Source: Chloroflexota bacterium
GTDB taxonomy: Bacteria; Chloroflexota; Anaerolineae; Aggregatilineales; Phototrophicaceae
Length of the DNA: 32,313 bases
Assembly (NCBI GenBank): GCA_003695675.1
Contig: RFIA01000036.1
Coordinates: forward strand, 1 to 32,313
Direction of reading: 5' to 3'
Shown piece by piece: positions 8,220 to 15,600 of this stretch. Positions within the stretch are counted from its first letter, which is position 1; every line of letters starts with the position of its first letter. The notes beneath the pieces are model-generated. The model ran no database searches and had not been told where the DNA came from. It saw nothing but the letters and a program-made list of their open reading frames with translations. Made by a program: the position numbers and the translations under genes.

Positions 8220-8890
8220 CGTTGGATGCTGAATCGCGTCAAAGTACATATCTTGAATATTTGCCAGCCATCTTCCAACAAAGTATTGAGGAAGAGGGCG
8301 CTGCCTTCGTCGGGCGATTTTTGCTCGCCTTTGAGCGCATCCTCACGGGGTTTGATGTTGCAACCGAGGACGGTATCGAACCCGGTATCGAGCGAAAACT
8401 CGATCACATTCATACCTACTTTGACCCGGCGACAACACCGTCGGACTTTTTGCCATGGCTTGCCGGATGGGTTGCGTTTACATTGCGCGAGGACTGGTCT
8501 GAAGACGAGAAGCGCCGTCTCATCAGTCGTATTGTGCCATTATATCGCAAGCGCGGTACGAAAGCTGGGTTGAAGGAGCTGCTCGAAATTTACGCCGAAA
8601 CCGAAGTACAGATCAATGAATTTCGCGACCCGATGCAGGTAGCATCACATTCGACAATTGGGGAAGATACCATTCTTGGCGCGGCGCCGGCGCATCATTT
8701 TCAGGTCATCATGACGCTCGTTAATCCCGATTATGTGGACTTCACCCGCAAAGAACAAATTGCCCGCGCTATTATTGACCGCGAGAAACCGGCACACACG
8801 ACGTATGATTTGATTGTCGATATTCCAACCATGCAAATCGGTGGATTTTCAACAATTGCAAAAGACACATTACTCGGCAGGCACAAGTAG
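8216..8890 (+). CDS. Phage tail protein, P2 gpI / T4 gp7-like family
   Basis: 224 aa. The start is coupled by ATGA to the preceding gene. Motifs 'YLEYLPAIFQQ' (12-22), 'FLLAFERILTGF', 'DFLPWLAGWVAF', 'EDEKRRLISRIVPLYRKRGT' (103-122) and 'LKELLEIY' are typical of the 'phage tail protein domain' family found beside Afp11/12-type genes. The C-terminal 60 residues carry the expected 'HHFQVIMTL' and 'REKPAHTTYDL' strands. It likely completes the baseplate wedge and connects it to the fibre protein encoded next. The end 'STIAKDTLLG' resembles an internal 'STIGEDTILG', a small internal repeat also seen in homologues. Confidence 0.85.
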   Translation: MTLDAESRQSTYLEYLPAIFQQSIEEEGAAFVGRFLLAFERILTGFDVATEDGIEPGIERKLDHIHTYFDPATTPSDFLPWLAGWVAFTLREDWSEDEKRRLISRIVPLYRKRGTKAGLKELLEIYAETEVQINEFRDPMQVASHSTIGEDTILGAAPAHHFQVIMTLVNPDYVDFTRKEQIARAIIDREKPAHTTYDLIVDIPTMQIGGFSTIAKDTLLGRHK

Positions 8891-8909
8891 TCGAAAAGGA
8901 CTAGGCCCA

Positions 8910-10457
8910 ATGGCTGATGACATCGATAAAAGAGTCAATTATTTTGATCGTCAATTTTTGCAAGCCGAAGATTTCATTGACGAGCAATCGTATCATATTG
9001 AGCGGCATCGCCTCCATAATCGTTTGATGCACACGCCCGGTATCGCAGAGGGGCTGGTTGTTGAGCGCGAGAATGACGCCTTGCTCGTACAACCGGGCGT
9101 TGCGATTGATGGGCAGGGTCGTGAAATTATTTTAACCGAGCCTCGTGTCGCAAGTAATCTGCAACAATATGCGGGGCAGTTCATTCTGATTGTGATTGCT
9201 TATGACGAACAACCGGACGATGATTATGCGGTGGAAGTCAATAATCAAACGCAGTACAGCCGTATCCGTGAGCGCCCTGAGCTTACCATTGTCCCAGCAG
9301 ATACAGCCCCGGCAAGAGATCAAGTTGTGCTGGCTCGTGTGCGCATCGACGACAACGGCATTCCGGTCGATATTGATCTATCGGTGCGGTCGCGTGCGGG
9401 TATTCGCAGCACCGGCGAGGCCACCCTCGCCGACACAGTTGAGGGCGATTTCTTCGTCAAAGGTAATTTGCAGGTTGGCGGGAATATCGATTATGGCGGC
9501 ACACTCAGGCTGCCCGAACTTGATAGCGGTGCAGCGTCTGATATGTGGTTTGCCGATGATGTGACGTCGCCGGTGGCGATTACAGCTAACGATACATGGC
9601 AAGTCGTCGATGGCATGGTTGTCGAATTTGAGATCCATAAGACAGCGAAAATCGTTTGCAATTATGGCATCAATATTCAACCGGGTGAGCGGGCTGCGCC
9701 GCCCGATGAACTGTATACGATTCGTGCCGGAGATACCCTGAGTAGTATCGCGTTGAAATATTATGGGTCGGCAAGTGAAGCGTCAACTATACAAGCCTAT
9801 AACAATCTAAGTTATGAAGATACACGCAGTTTGCGCGTCGGTAGTCAAATCAGAATTCCTGCTGCCGGAGCACCGGTATTGTCGGGTCGTCGGGTGCTGT
9901 ATGTGATGCCGACAGCCGACAGCGTCAATCTGCGTTCAGCGCCGACGACGAATTCAACGGTGATAGGCACGGTGAAGCGGGGCGAGGATTTAGAAGTGAT
10001 TGAAGATTATGAGTCCGCTATTGGTAAAGTGGGGCAGCGTGACCAGTGGTTACAGGTGAGAACCGCGTCCGGTCAAGATGGTTATGCGGCGGCGTGGTTA
10101 TTTCAGGTATCGCGAGACGCTGAAGTGACCGGGCAAGTTGCTGCGCCTGTGTTATCGGCTTCTGTCACACAAGATTTTGTCGCCACCCGCCTTGCTGTCA
10201 ACGATACTGCATACCCCGCATCGGGGTCGTTCTTTCAGCCTAGCAGCGAAATACCACCGCATAACATCACCCTGAATGGCACGCTTGCACTTTTACTCGG
10301 CGCGGGGATCTATCGTGTCGTCTTGCAATGGTACAAATTTGGCGATGGCCTGATGTCGTGGCGCTGCGATTCGGCCTCATTGGGGGGCGCGGCTGCGAAA
10401 GGATTCCTTGCCGGTCGGTCGCTTGTCGTGATGGCATTTTATGGTTCGGGCGCGTAA
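8910..10457 (+). CDS. eCIS fibre/receptor-binding-like protein with LysM and SH3b domains
   Basis: 515 aa from ATG 8910, which has AAAGGA at 8895-8900; a longer in-frame start at 8814 would lie inside the preceding gene and is rejected. Residues 4-90 ('RVNYFDRQFLQAEDFIDEQS', 'HIERHRLHNRLMHTPGIAEG', 'VQPGVAIDGQGREI') are the baseplate-docking segment common to fibre-like proteins at the end of eCIS baseplate operons. Residues 266-313 are a LysM domain ('YTIRAGDTLSSIALKYYG'). Residues 329-400 are an SH3b domain ('VNLRSAPTTNSTVIGTVKRG', 'DGYAAAWLF'). The C-terminal 115 residues are unassigned, beta-rich and Gly-rich. LysM and SH3b often bind peptidoglycan, so this end may recognise a cell wall. 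No coiled-coil shaft is evident, so it is short for a fibre. It is the last gene of the operon. Confidence 0.75.
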   Translation: MADDIDKRVNYFDRQFLQAEDFIDEQSYHIERHRLHNRLMHTPGIAEGLVVERENDALLVQPGVAIDGQGREIILTEPRVASNLQQYAGQFILIVIAYDEQPDDDYAVEVNNQTQYSRIRERPELTIVPADTAPARDQVVLARVRIDDNGIPVDIDLSVRSRAGIRSTGEATLADTVEGDFFVKGNLQVGGNIDYGGTLRLPELDSGAASDMWFADDVTSPVAITANDTWQVVDGMVVEFEIHKTAKIVCNYGINIQPGERAAPPDELYTIRAGDTLSSIALKYYGSASEASTIQAYNNLSYEDTRSLRVGSQIRIPAAGAPVLSGRRVLYVMPTADSVNLRSAPTTNSTVIGTVKRGEDLEVIEDYESAIGKVGQRDQWLQVRTASGQDGYAAAWLFQVSRDAEVTGQVAAPVLSASVTQDFVATRLAVNDTAYPASGSFFQPSSEIPPHNITLNGTLALLLGAGIYRVVLQWYKFGDGLMSWRCDSASLGGAAAKGFLAGRSLVVMAFYGSGA

Positions 10458-10485
10458 AAATTATAGCCAATCACATCACAAAAAC

Positions 10486-10526
10486 ACAGAGGACGCAGCG
10501 TTTTGCCTGCTCTGCACATCCTCTGT
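10486..10526. terminator. Bidirectional hairpin between convergent operons
   Basis: ACAGAGGA (10486-10493) is complementary to TCCTCTGT (10519-10526). An A-rich run stands on the left and a T-rich run (ATTTTTATG) on the right. It sits 29 nt after the fibre stop and 30 nt before the minus-strand stop at 10556, the expected place for a terminator serving both directions. The loop is long (25 nt), so strength is uncertain. The sequence also resembles the dispersed 'cgcagag' intergenic repeat. Confidence 0.5.
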
Positions 10527-10555
10527 ATTTTTATGTCTTGTATGATCCAATCGCG

Positions 10556-11806
10556 TTATCCTTCAGGGAAGTCGTCGAAATTGACATCCTCAAAATCACC
10601 GCCTTGATTTGTATTCTCCGTGTCATCGAACATTTCATTCTGGACATCGCTGAAGGCATCGTCAAATTCAAAACGCGAGGAGTCGTCCGGCGCAGGCGGA
10701 ATCAAACTGTCGTCAAAATCACCCAACCCTGTAGCTGCGCTTGTGTCAACGGCATCTGTAACGGGCGCTGGCTCATTAACGAAGCGGTCTTCTGGATTGG
10801 GCAAATCTTCACGATATAATGAGTCTGTGGTTTCAACCGGCGCAGCATCGACGGGCAGAGGCTCTGTAAATGTGAGGTCACCCTCAACCTGTGTGCTGCT
10901 GTCATCCTGTCGAGTGCCAACCTGCAGTGGGCGCTCTGGTGTTAAGGGGGTTGAGCCGGTTGTCGGCGGTGTCACTGGTGCTGTTGGTGTGGTTGGCGCG
11001 TCCGGTGCGACGGTGAAGTCGGTTTGTGGTGATGTGTTCTGTGGAGGTGTACCTGCGCTGGCTGATGCTGATGCGCTCAATGTCGGTTGTTGTGGCGGCA
11101 GTGTTTGTATCTGTGGGATACCTGCTTCTGGCGCTGATGTTGATGCCGCGAGAATGCCGCGCAATGTTTCAAGTTTTTCTTGGTCAACGTTGCCATTTTC
11201 ATCAAGGATGGCGAAACCGTACTGCTCAGCAAATTTGCGCAATTGTTCTTCGTCGTCTTCTTCTTCGCCCGCCATTGTGAGTTGCCCCCATTGGTCAACT
11301 TCGTTCTTGAAGACTTGCTCGGCATTTTCCACGAGCTTGCTGAGGACATTGAGCGCTGTTGGTGGGTCGAGCGCATCGCGGTCGGGGGCGGCGAGGGACG
11401 CTTCTTCCAAACCTAGCATCGTATCGCGGTAGAGCGTAGCCTGTCGCTCCCATTGATACAATTGTCGGAACGAGGCGATTAGCGCGGCGAAAGCGGGCAG
11501 CAGCGCCGTTGCCAATGCAATGCCACGCGAACCTTCGGGTATTGTGGCGCCGATGGCAGCTAGCAGCGACGAGAGCGTCATGATAATGGCGCCAAGCCGG
11601 AACATCAAATCGGAGTTGTTATCATGTTCTTTCGCTTTAGCGCGGTAATATGATTGTTGATAATCAATACGACGCGACAGATACAAGCGTGTCAACAAAT
11701 AGGCGGTTTGCGCATCTAGCGGTTGATAGACGCGCCGTGTTTGTGGCGGGTGTGTCGTTAGGGTTCGGTTGGCTGGGTCTTGCACGATAGGACGACGATT
11801 AACCAT
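10556..11806 (-). CDS. SLATT/DUF4231-like two-TM protein with long acidic disordered tail
   Basis: 416 aa from ATG at 11806, chosen because AAGGAG (11819-11814) is 7 nt upstream; it overlaps the preceding gene by 8 nt. Residues 36-135 have the SLATT layout: a helix 'TRLYLSRRIDYQQSYYRAKA', TM1 at about 68-90, TM2 at about 94-114, then a helix 'FRQLYQWERQATLYRDTMLG'. SLATT proteins are predicted pore-forming membrane effectors, usually paired with nucleotide-second-messenger or SLOG sensors; none is visible here. After residue 185 come acidic helices, a Thr/Pro/Ala/Gln-rich stretch and a strongly acidic C-terminus (DDFDDSLIPP, DDTEN, DFEDVNFDDFPEG). The family call is by pattern only. The gene is convergent with the eCIS operon and co-transcribed with a second two-TM gene. 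Confidence 0.65.
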   Translation of the reverse strand: MVNRRPIVQDPANRTLTTHPPQTRRVYQPLDAQTAYLLTRLYLSRRIDYQQSYYRAKAKEHDNNSDLMFRLGAIIMTLSSLLAAIGATIPEGSRGIALATALLPAFAALIASFRQLYQWERQATLYRDTMLGLEEASLAAPDRDALDPPTALNVLSKLVENAEQVFKNEVDQWGQLTMAGEEEDDEEQLRKFAEQYGFAILDENGNVDQEKLETLRGILAASTSAPEAGIPQIQTLPPQQPTLSASASASAGTPPQNTSPQTDFTVAPDAPTTPTAPVTPPTTGSTPLTPERPLQVGTRQDDSSTQVEGDLTFTEPLPVDAAPVETTDSLYREDLPNPEDRFVNEPAPVTDAVDTSAATGLGDFDDSLIPPAPDDSSRFEFDDAFSDVQNEMFDDTENTNQGGDFEDVNFDDFPEG

Positions 11807-12461
11807 TGTCATGCTCCTTGCGACGAATTTCGATGACACGCTTACGCAGCATATCGACGCGGTCGGGTGTGTCAAACGGTTCAAGACGGGCGAGAAATCG
11901 GAAATAATTCATGCGTAATTCTTCGGCCAGCCGTCGATAATTGGCCCATCGTTTGCGCGGCTCGCCATGATTGCTGAGCAGTGTATAATAACTCGTGATT
12001 GCGCTGACGACAGCCGTGCCGATTCCAAACGCGCGTACCGCGTCGTTTTTATCAATAAAGCCGAGCAATTGTGTATCTGCGTCCAGACCAATGGCGAAAT
12101 TTGTCAACACGGCGAAGATGGTGGTGATAAAGGCGCCGAACATAAATATCCACTGGAACTTATAGAAGCCATTTTGATAATAACGCGCCTTTTGATTATA
12201 TTCCCAGAAAATTGGCATCAGATGTTCTTCAAGGTCGGCGAGGTCTTGTTTGACAATCGGATAATCGGCAAGATTGTCTTCGTTCCAGTAGCGTTCGGTA
12301 ATGAAGCCCTCGTAATACAACTCGCGTTCATAATCTTCGATATTTTCTGGCTTTTCCCAATCAATAGGAACGCTCCACTTCGGGCGGCTCTTGAAAAAGA
12401 AAAGATTGCGGAAGCCGCGCCACCATGAAAATCTATTGAGAGGGTTGGATACACTTGCCAT
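11799..12461 (-). CDS. SLATT/DUF4231-like two-TM protein, first gene of the pair
   Basis: 220 aa from ATG at 12461, with GAGGAG (12476-12471) 9 nt upstream; longer upstream readings lack such a site. Residues 85-105 form an amphipathic helix 'WEYNQKARYYQNGFYKFQW'. TM1 is at about 102-125 and TM2 at about 141-163. The cytosolic helix that follows, 'RKRWANYRRLAEELRMNYFR' (169-188), is the characteristic post-TM segment of DUF4231/SLATT proteins. The acidic N-terminal 65 residues are Trp/Tyr-rich. It overlaps the next gene by 8 nt, so the two products are probably made in fixed ratio and may form a hetero-oligomer. An ATPase, cyclase or SLOG partner is absent from the window. Alternative role: a membrane dock for the neighbouring injection system. 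Confidence 0.65.
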   Translation of the reverse strand: MASVSNPLNRFSWWRGFRNLFFFKSRPKWSVPIDWEKPENIEDYERELYYEGFITERYWNEDNLADYPIVKQDLADLEEHLMPIFWEYNQKARYYQNGFYKFQWIFMFGAFITTIFAVLTNFAIGLDADTQLLGFIDKNDAVRAFGIGTAVVSAITSYYTLLSNHGEPRKRWANYRRLAEELRMNYFRFLARLEPFDTPDRVDMLRKRVIEIRRKEHDNG

Positions 12462-12550
12462 AAAACAATGCTCCTCAATGGTATTCGCATTGGTGTATAC
12501 AAAATAGATTGTGTGTGATGATGAGATACTTTGTGCCTTTGTGCTTAAAG

Positions 12551-12578
12551 TATATAACAAGTTGCGCGTTCTCCCCAA
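12551..12578 (-). promoter_or_regulatory. Candidate promoter for the two-TM gene pair
   Basis: On the minus strand TTGGGG (12578-12573) is followed after 16 nt by TATATA (12556-12551), a sigma-70-like pair. The start codon is about 90 nt downstream, past a fragment resembling the end of the dispersed repeat (CTTTGTGCCTTTGTG, 12529-12543). Moderate match only. Confidence 0.35.
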
Positions 12579-12628
12579 GTAGAATTCGGATTTTTCTGTA
12601 ACGGGGCAGTTATCTCGCGATTTATCGT

Positions 12629-12634
12629 TATAAT
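12629..12634 (+). promoter_or_regulatory. Candidate -10 box for the giant SH3b/hydrolase gene
   Basis: A perfect TATAAT lies 35 nt before the chosen ATG at 12670. No convincing -35 box is seen at 16-18 nt upstream, so an activator or alternative factor may be needed. It is divergent from the two-TM pair's promoter. Confidence 0.35.
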
Positions 12635-12669
12635 AGGGATGGAGAATGCCGAAGGTCAGGAGTAGTTTG

Positions 12670-15600
12670 ATGTTCTTCACTATCGAAATGGTTGCGCTCT
12701 ATGAGCAACCGGCGCTTGATGCCCGTGTGGTTGGTCAGGTTGCGCCGAATCAATCCGTCCCCGTCGATGGGATGCCTGTCGAACGTGATGGGTGGCTGTG
12801 GTATCGGGTTAAAGGGCCGGATGAAACATGGATTCCGCAACAACGGGTTGACGGGACGCAAGCGTTATTAGAATGGCGCGGTCTCGGCAGGCCACCCGGA
12901 CAACCGGAACAACGGCCTGTTACTGCCGCGCAACCCGCCGTGCCGATGGCAGCTGTTGTACAACCAACGCAACCATCTGCCCCTGCGACTGAAGCCGTAT
13001 CGCAACCCGTTGTAGACACGTCCGACTTACGTGTCAAAACAGTCGCGTTCGAGATCACATCACTTTTTGAAGGCGGTAGTTATGCCGCTTATCAAAATTA
13101 TGATCGCGGTATCATCAGTTATGGATTGTTCCAATTCACACTCGCGGCAGGTAGTCTCGGCAGTGTCGTTGCGAAATACCTCAAAAACTCGACAAGCCCG
13201 ACAGCGCAGGCTTTGCGTGCTTATCGCCAACGCATTATTGACCGCGATGAGAGCTTGCGCGAGGACGAACAATTCAAGGCATTGCTCAAGGAAGCGGCTC
13301 AAGAAGATGCAATGAAGGCCGCTCAAATTGAAGTTGCGACAACCGGCTATTGGGATCGTGTACAGAAATTGAGTGTCGAACCACGCGGTATTGTCACACC
13401 GTTGGGCAAGGCGATGCTGTTTGATATCGGCATTCAATATGGCATCTATCATAGTTTGCTCACAATGGCGGAAGAAAATCTCGGTGTGCCTGAGAAGAGC
13501 AGAGTAGGTGACAACGGCATTACCGAACAACAATTGATTGCCGAAGTGGCTGCGATTCGTAAACGCGGATTATATGCACAAGCAGAACGCGATAACCTGC
13601 CCGGCTTGAAGCCGCGTGCTGATTTTTGGGTTAATCTTATCGAAGCGGGTGATTGGGACTTGCAAGGCGATGCCGACGGTAACATCAAGGTCAAAGGGCG
13701 TGATGTGCAAGTACGGCAGCCTGTCATCTTGTCGCAGGCACAGCCTACAGCTCCAAGTACGACTGCTACACCACAACCCACACAACCACAGATGGAGACT
13801 CCTGTATCCCCAATTCCAGTTGATGTGGTGGAAGATGCGCCGGCTATCGACACGACAGCCACTTCGACTGAGCATGTTGATGAACACCCCGTACCATCAG
13901 TTGTTGATACGCCTCAACCAACACAATCCGACCCCATAGAAGCGGTCGAAGCACAACCCATCACTGAAGTCACTGAAGTTCCGTCGCAAGCACCGGCGCC
14001 AGAACGTGTATTGTACATCACGCCGACGGGGAATCGTGTCAATTTGCGGTCAGAACCAAGCACGAGTGCGCGAATCATGGGCACAGTGAAGCGGGATGAA
14101 CTTCTTGAAGTTGTCGAACCTTTTGAGGACGCCATTGGCAAGATAGGGGTGCGCGGTCAATGGGTACGGGTGCGTACCGTGTCGGGGGAAGAATGTTATA
14201 CAGCGGCGTGGTTGTTCCGCGAGGCACAACCCGACACTATGCTAGATACTGAGACGCCGTCCTCCGAACCAGCAGATACACAGATGCCCGATACACCCAT
14301 TGTGTCCGAACCTGAGCCACAACCTGAAACGTTGGTTGAACCCCAAGCCGATGTTGCCGATACACCAGTTGATGTGGTGGAAGATGCGCCGGCTGTTGAG
14401 ACGACAACCGCTTCGACCGAATATGTTGATGAACAACCCGTGCCATCAGTTGTTGAAGAAGCACTTGTGTCTACGCCTGACGATGTGGTGGCAGACCGTG
14501 TGCTGTATCTCTCGCCGAAACGCAACAATATTCGGCTGCGGGCGACGCCTACAAAAGGAGAGACGATTGGTGGTATCCGACGCAATGAGGTTGTCGAATC
14601 GCTTGAACCATACAACGAGGCGCAGGCGAAAGTCGGTATACGCGGCCAATGGATTCATGTCCGCACTTCGGCGGGGCAAGAAGGTTTTGCGGCTGCGTGG
14701 TTAATCGAAGTCGTTGAAGCGCCCGACATGCCCGATGTCGTTGGTGTCTCTGCGCCCGAAACGACTGCTCCAACACAGTCAACCGAAGACGCGCAACCGG
14801 AATCTGTCACGACAGAATCGGATATGATTGTGTCGCCCGACGAAGCGATTGAAGCTGCGCTTGAACAAACACCAGCGGAAGCTGCACCGACATTAATGCT
14901 GCGACCGAAAGGCAGCAATATCCGTTTGCGTGCTGCGCCTGTGAGTGGCGACACAATTGGCGGTATTCGACGTGGTGAACATGTTGAAGTCGCAGAGGCC
15001 ACCAGTGAAGCGTCGGCGAAAATCGGTGTGCGTGGCCAATGGGTACGTGTGCGGACAGCTGCCGGGCTTGAGGGATATGCTGCGGCGTGGCTGCTGGAAA
15101 TTGTGGACGAGTCCGGCACAGATGCCAGCGCTGATTCTGCAACGCATCAAGATGCGGGCGATGTGGTGCAGACACTCTACCTGACACCGAAGGGCAGCAA
15201 TGTGCGTTTGCGTGCTGCCCCGTCTGAAGGTGAGACGATTGGTGGTATTCGGCGTGGCGAAGTTGTCACGGTGGTTGACTCATTTGATGAAGCGTCGGCG
15301 AAAATCGGCGTGCGTGGTCAATGGGTCAGGGTACAGACAACGTCCGGTCAACAGGGATATGCTGCGGCATGGCTGCTCCAAATTTCAGGAGCGCCGGTTG
15401 ATGTCGATGTGCCGGAAGATAAACCGGCAGCACAAGCGCCGGTCGAACAACCATCGACTGATGTCGTCGCACCTCTCGTACCAGAACCCGACACAACGCC
15501 GGCGGTTGAAGAATCGCAAATTCCGTCGCCGATTGTCTCTGATATGCGGCGTGAAGATGATGCGCCGCCCGAACCAGAAATACCCATTGCGGAAACCCAA

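Noticed and set aside
8814-8909. Longer start for the fibre-like gene
   Set aside because: It lies wholly inside the preceding tail-protein gene; AAAGGA before 8910 and the family N-terminus support 8910.
664-10457. Prophage tail module or type VI secretion locus
   Set aside because: No head, lysis or integrase genes and no TssJLM-type genes are visible, and the gene order fits eCIS better. The left flank is not visible, so this is a preference rather than proof.
10620-11432. Plus-strand open frame of 270 codons, Ser/Val/Gly-rich
   Set aside because: It is antisense to the SLATT-like gene, with composition explained by its low-complexity tail; the minus-strand gene has domains and a good ribosome binding site.
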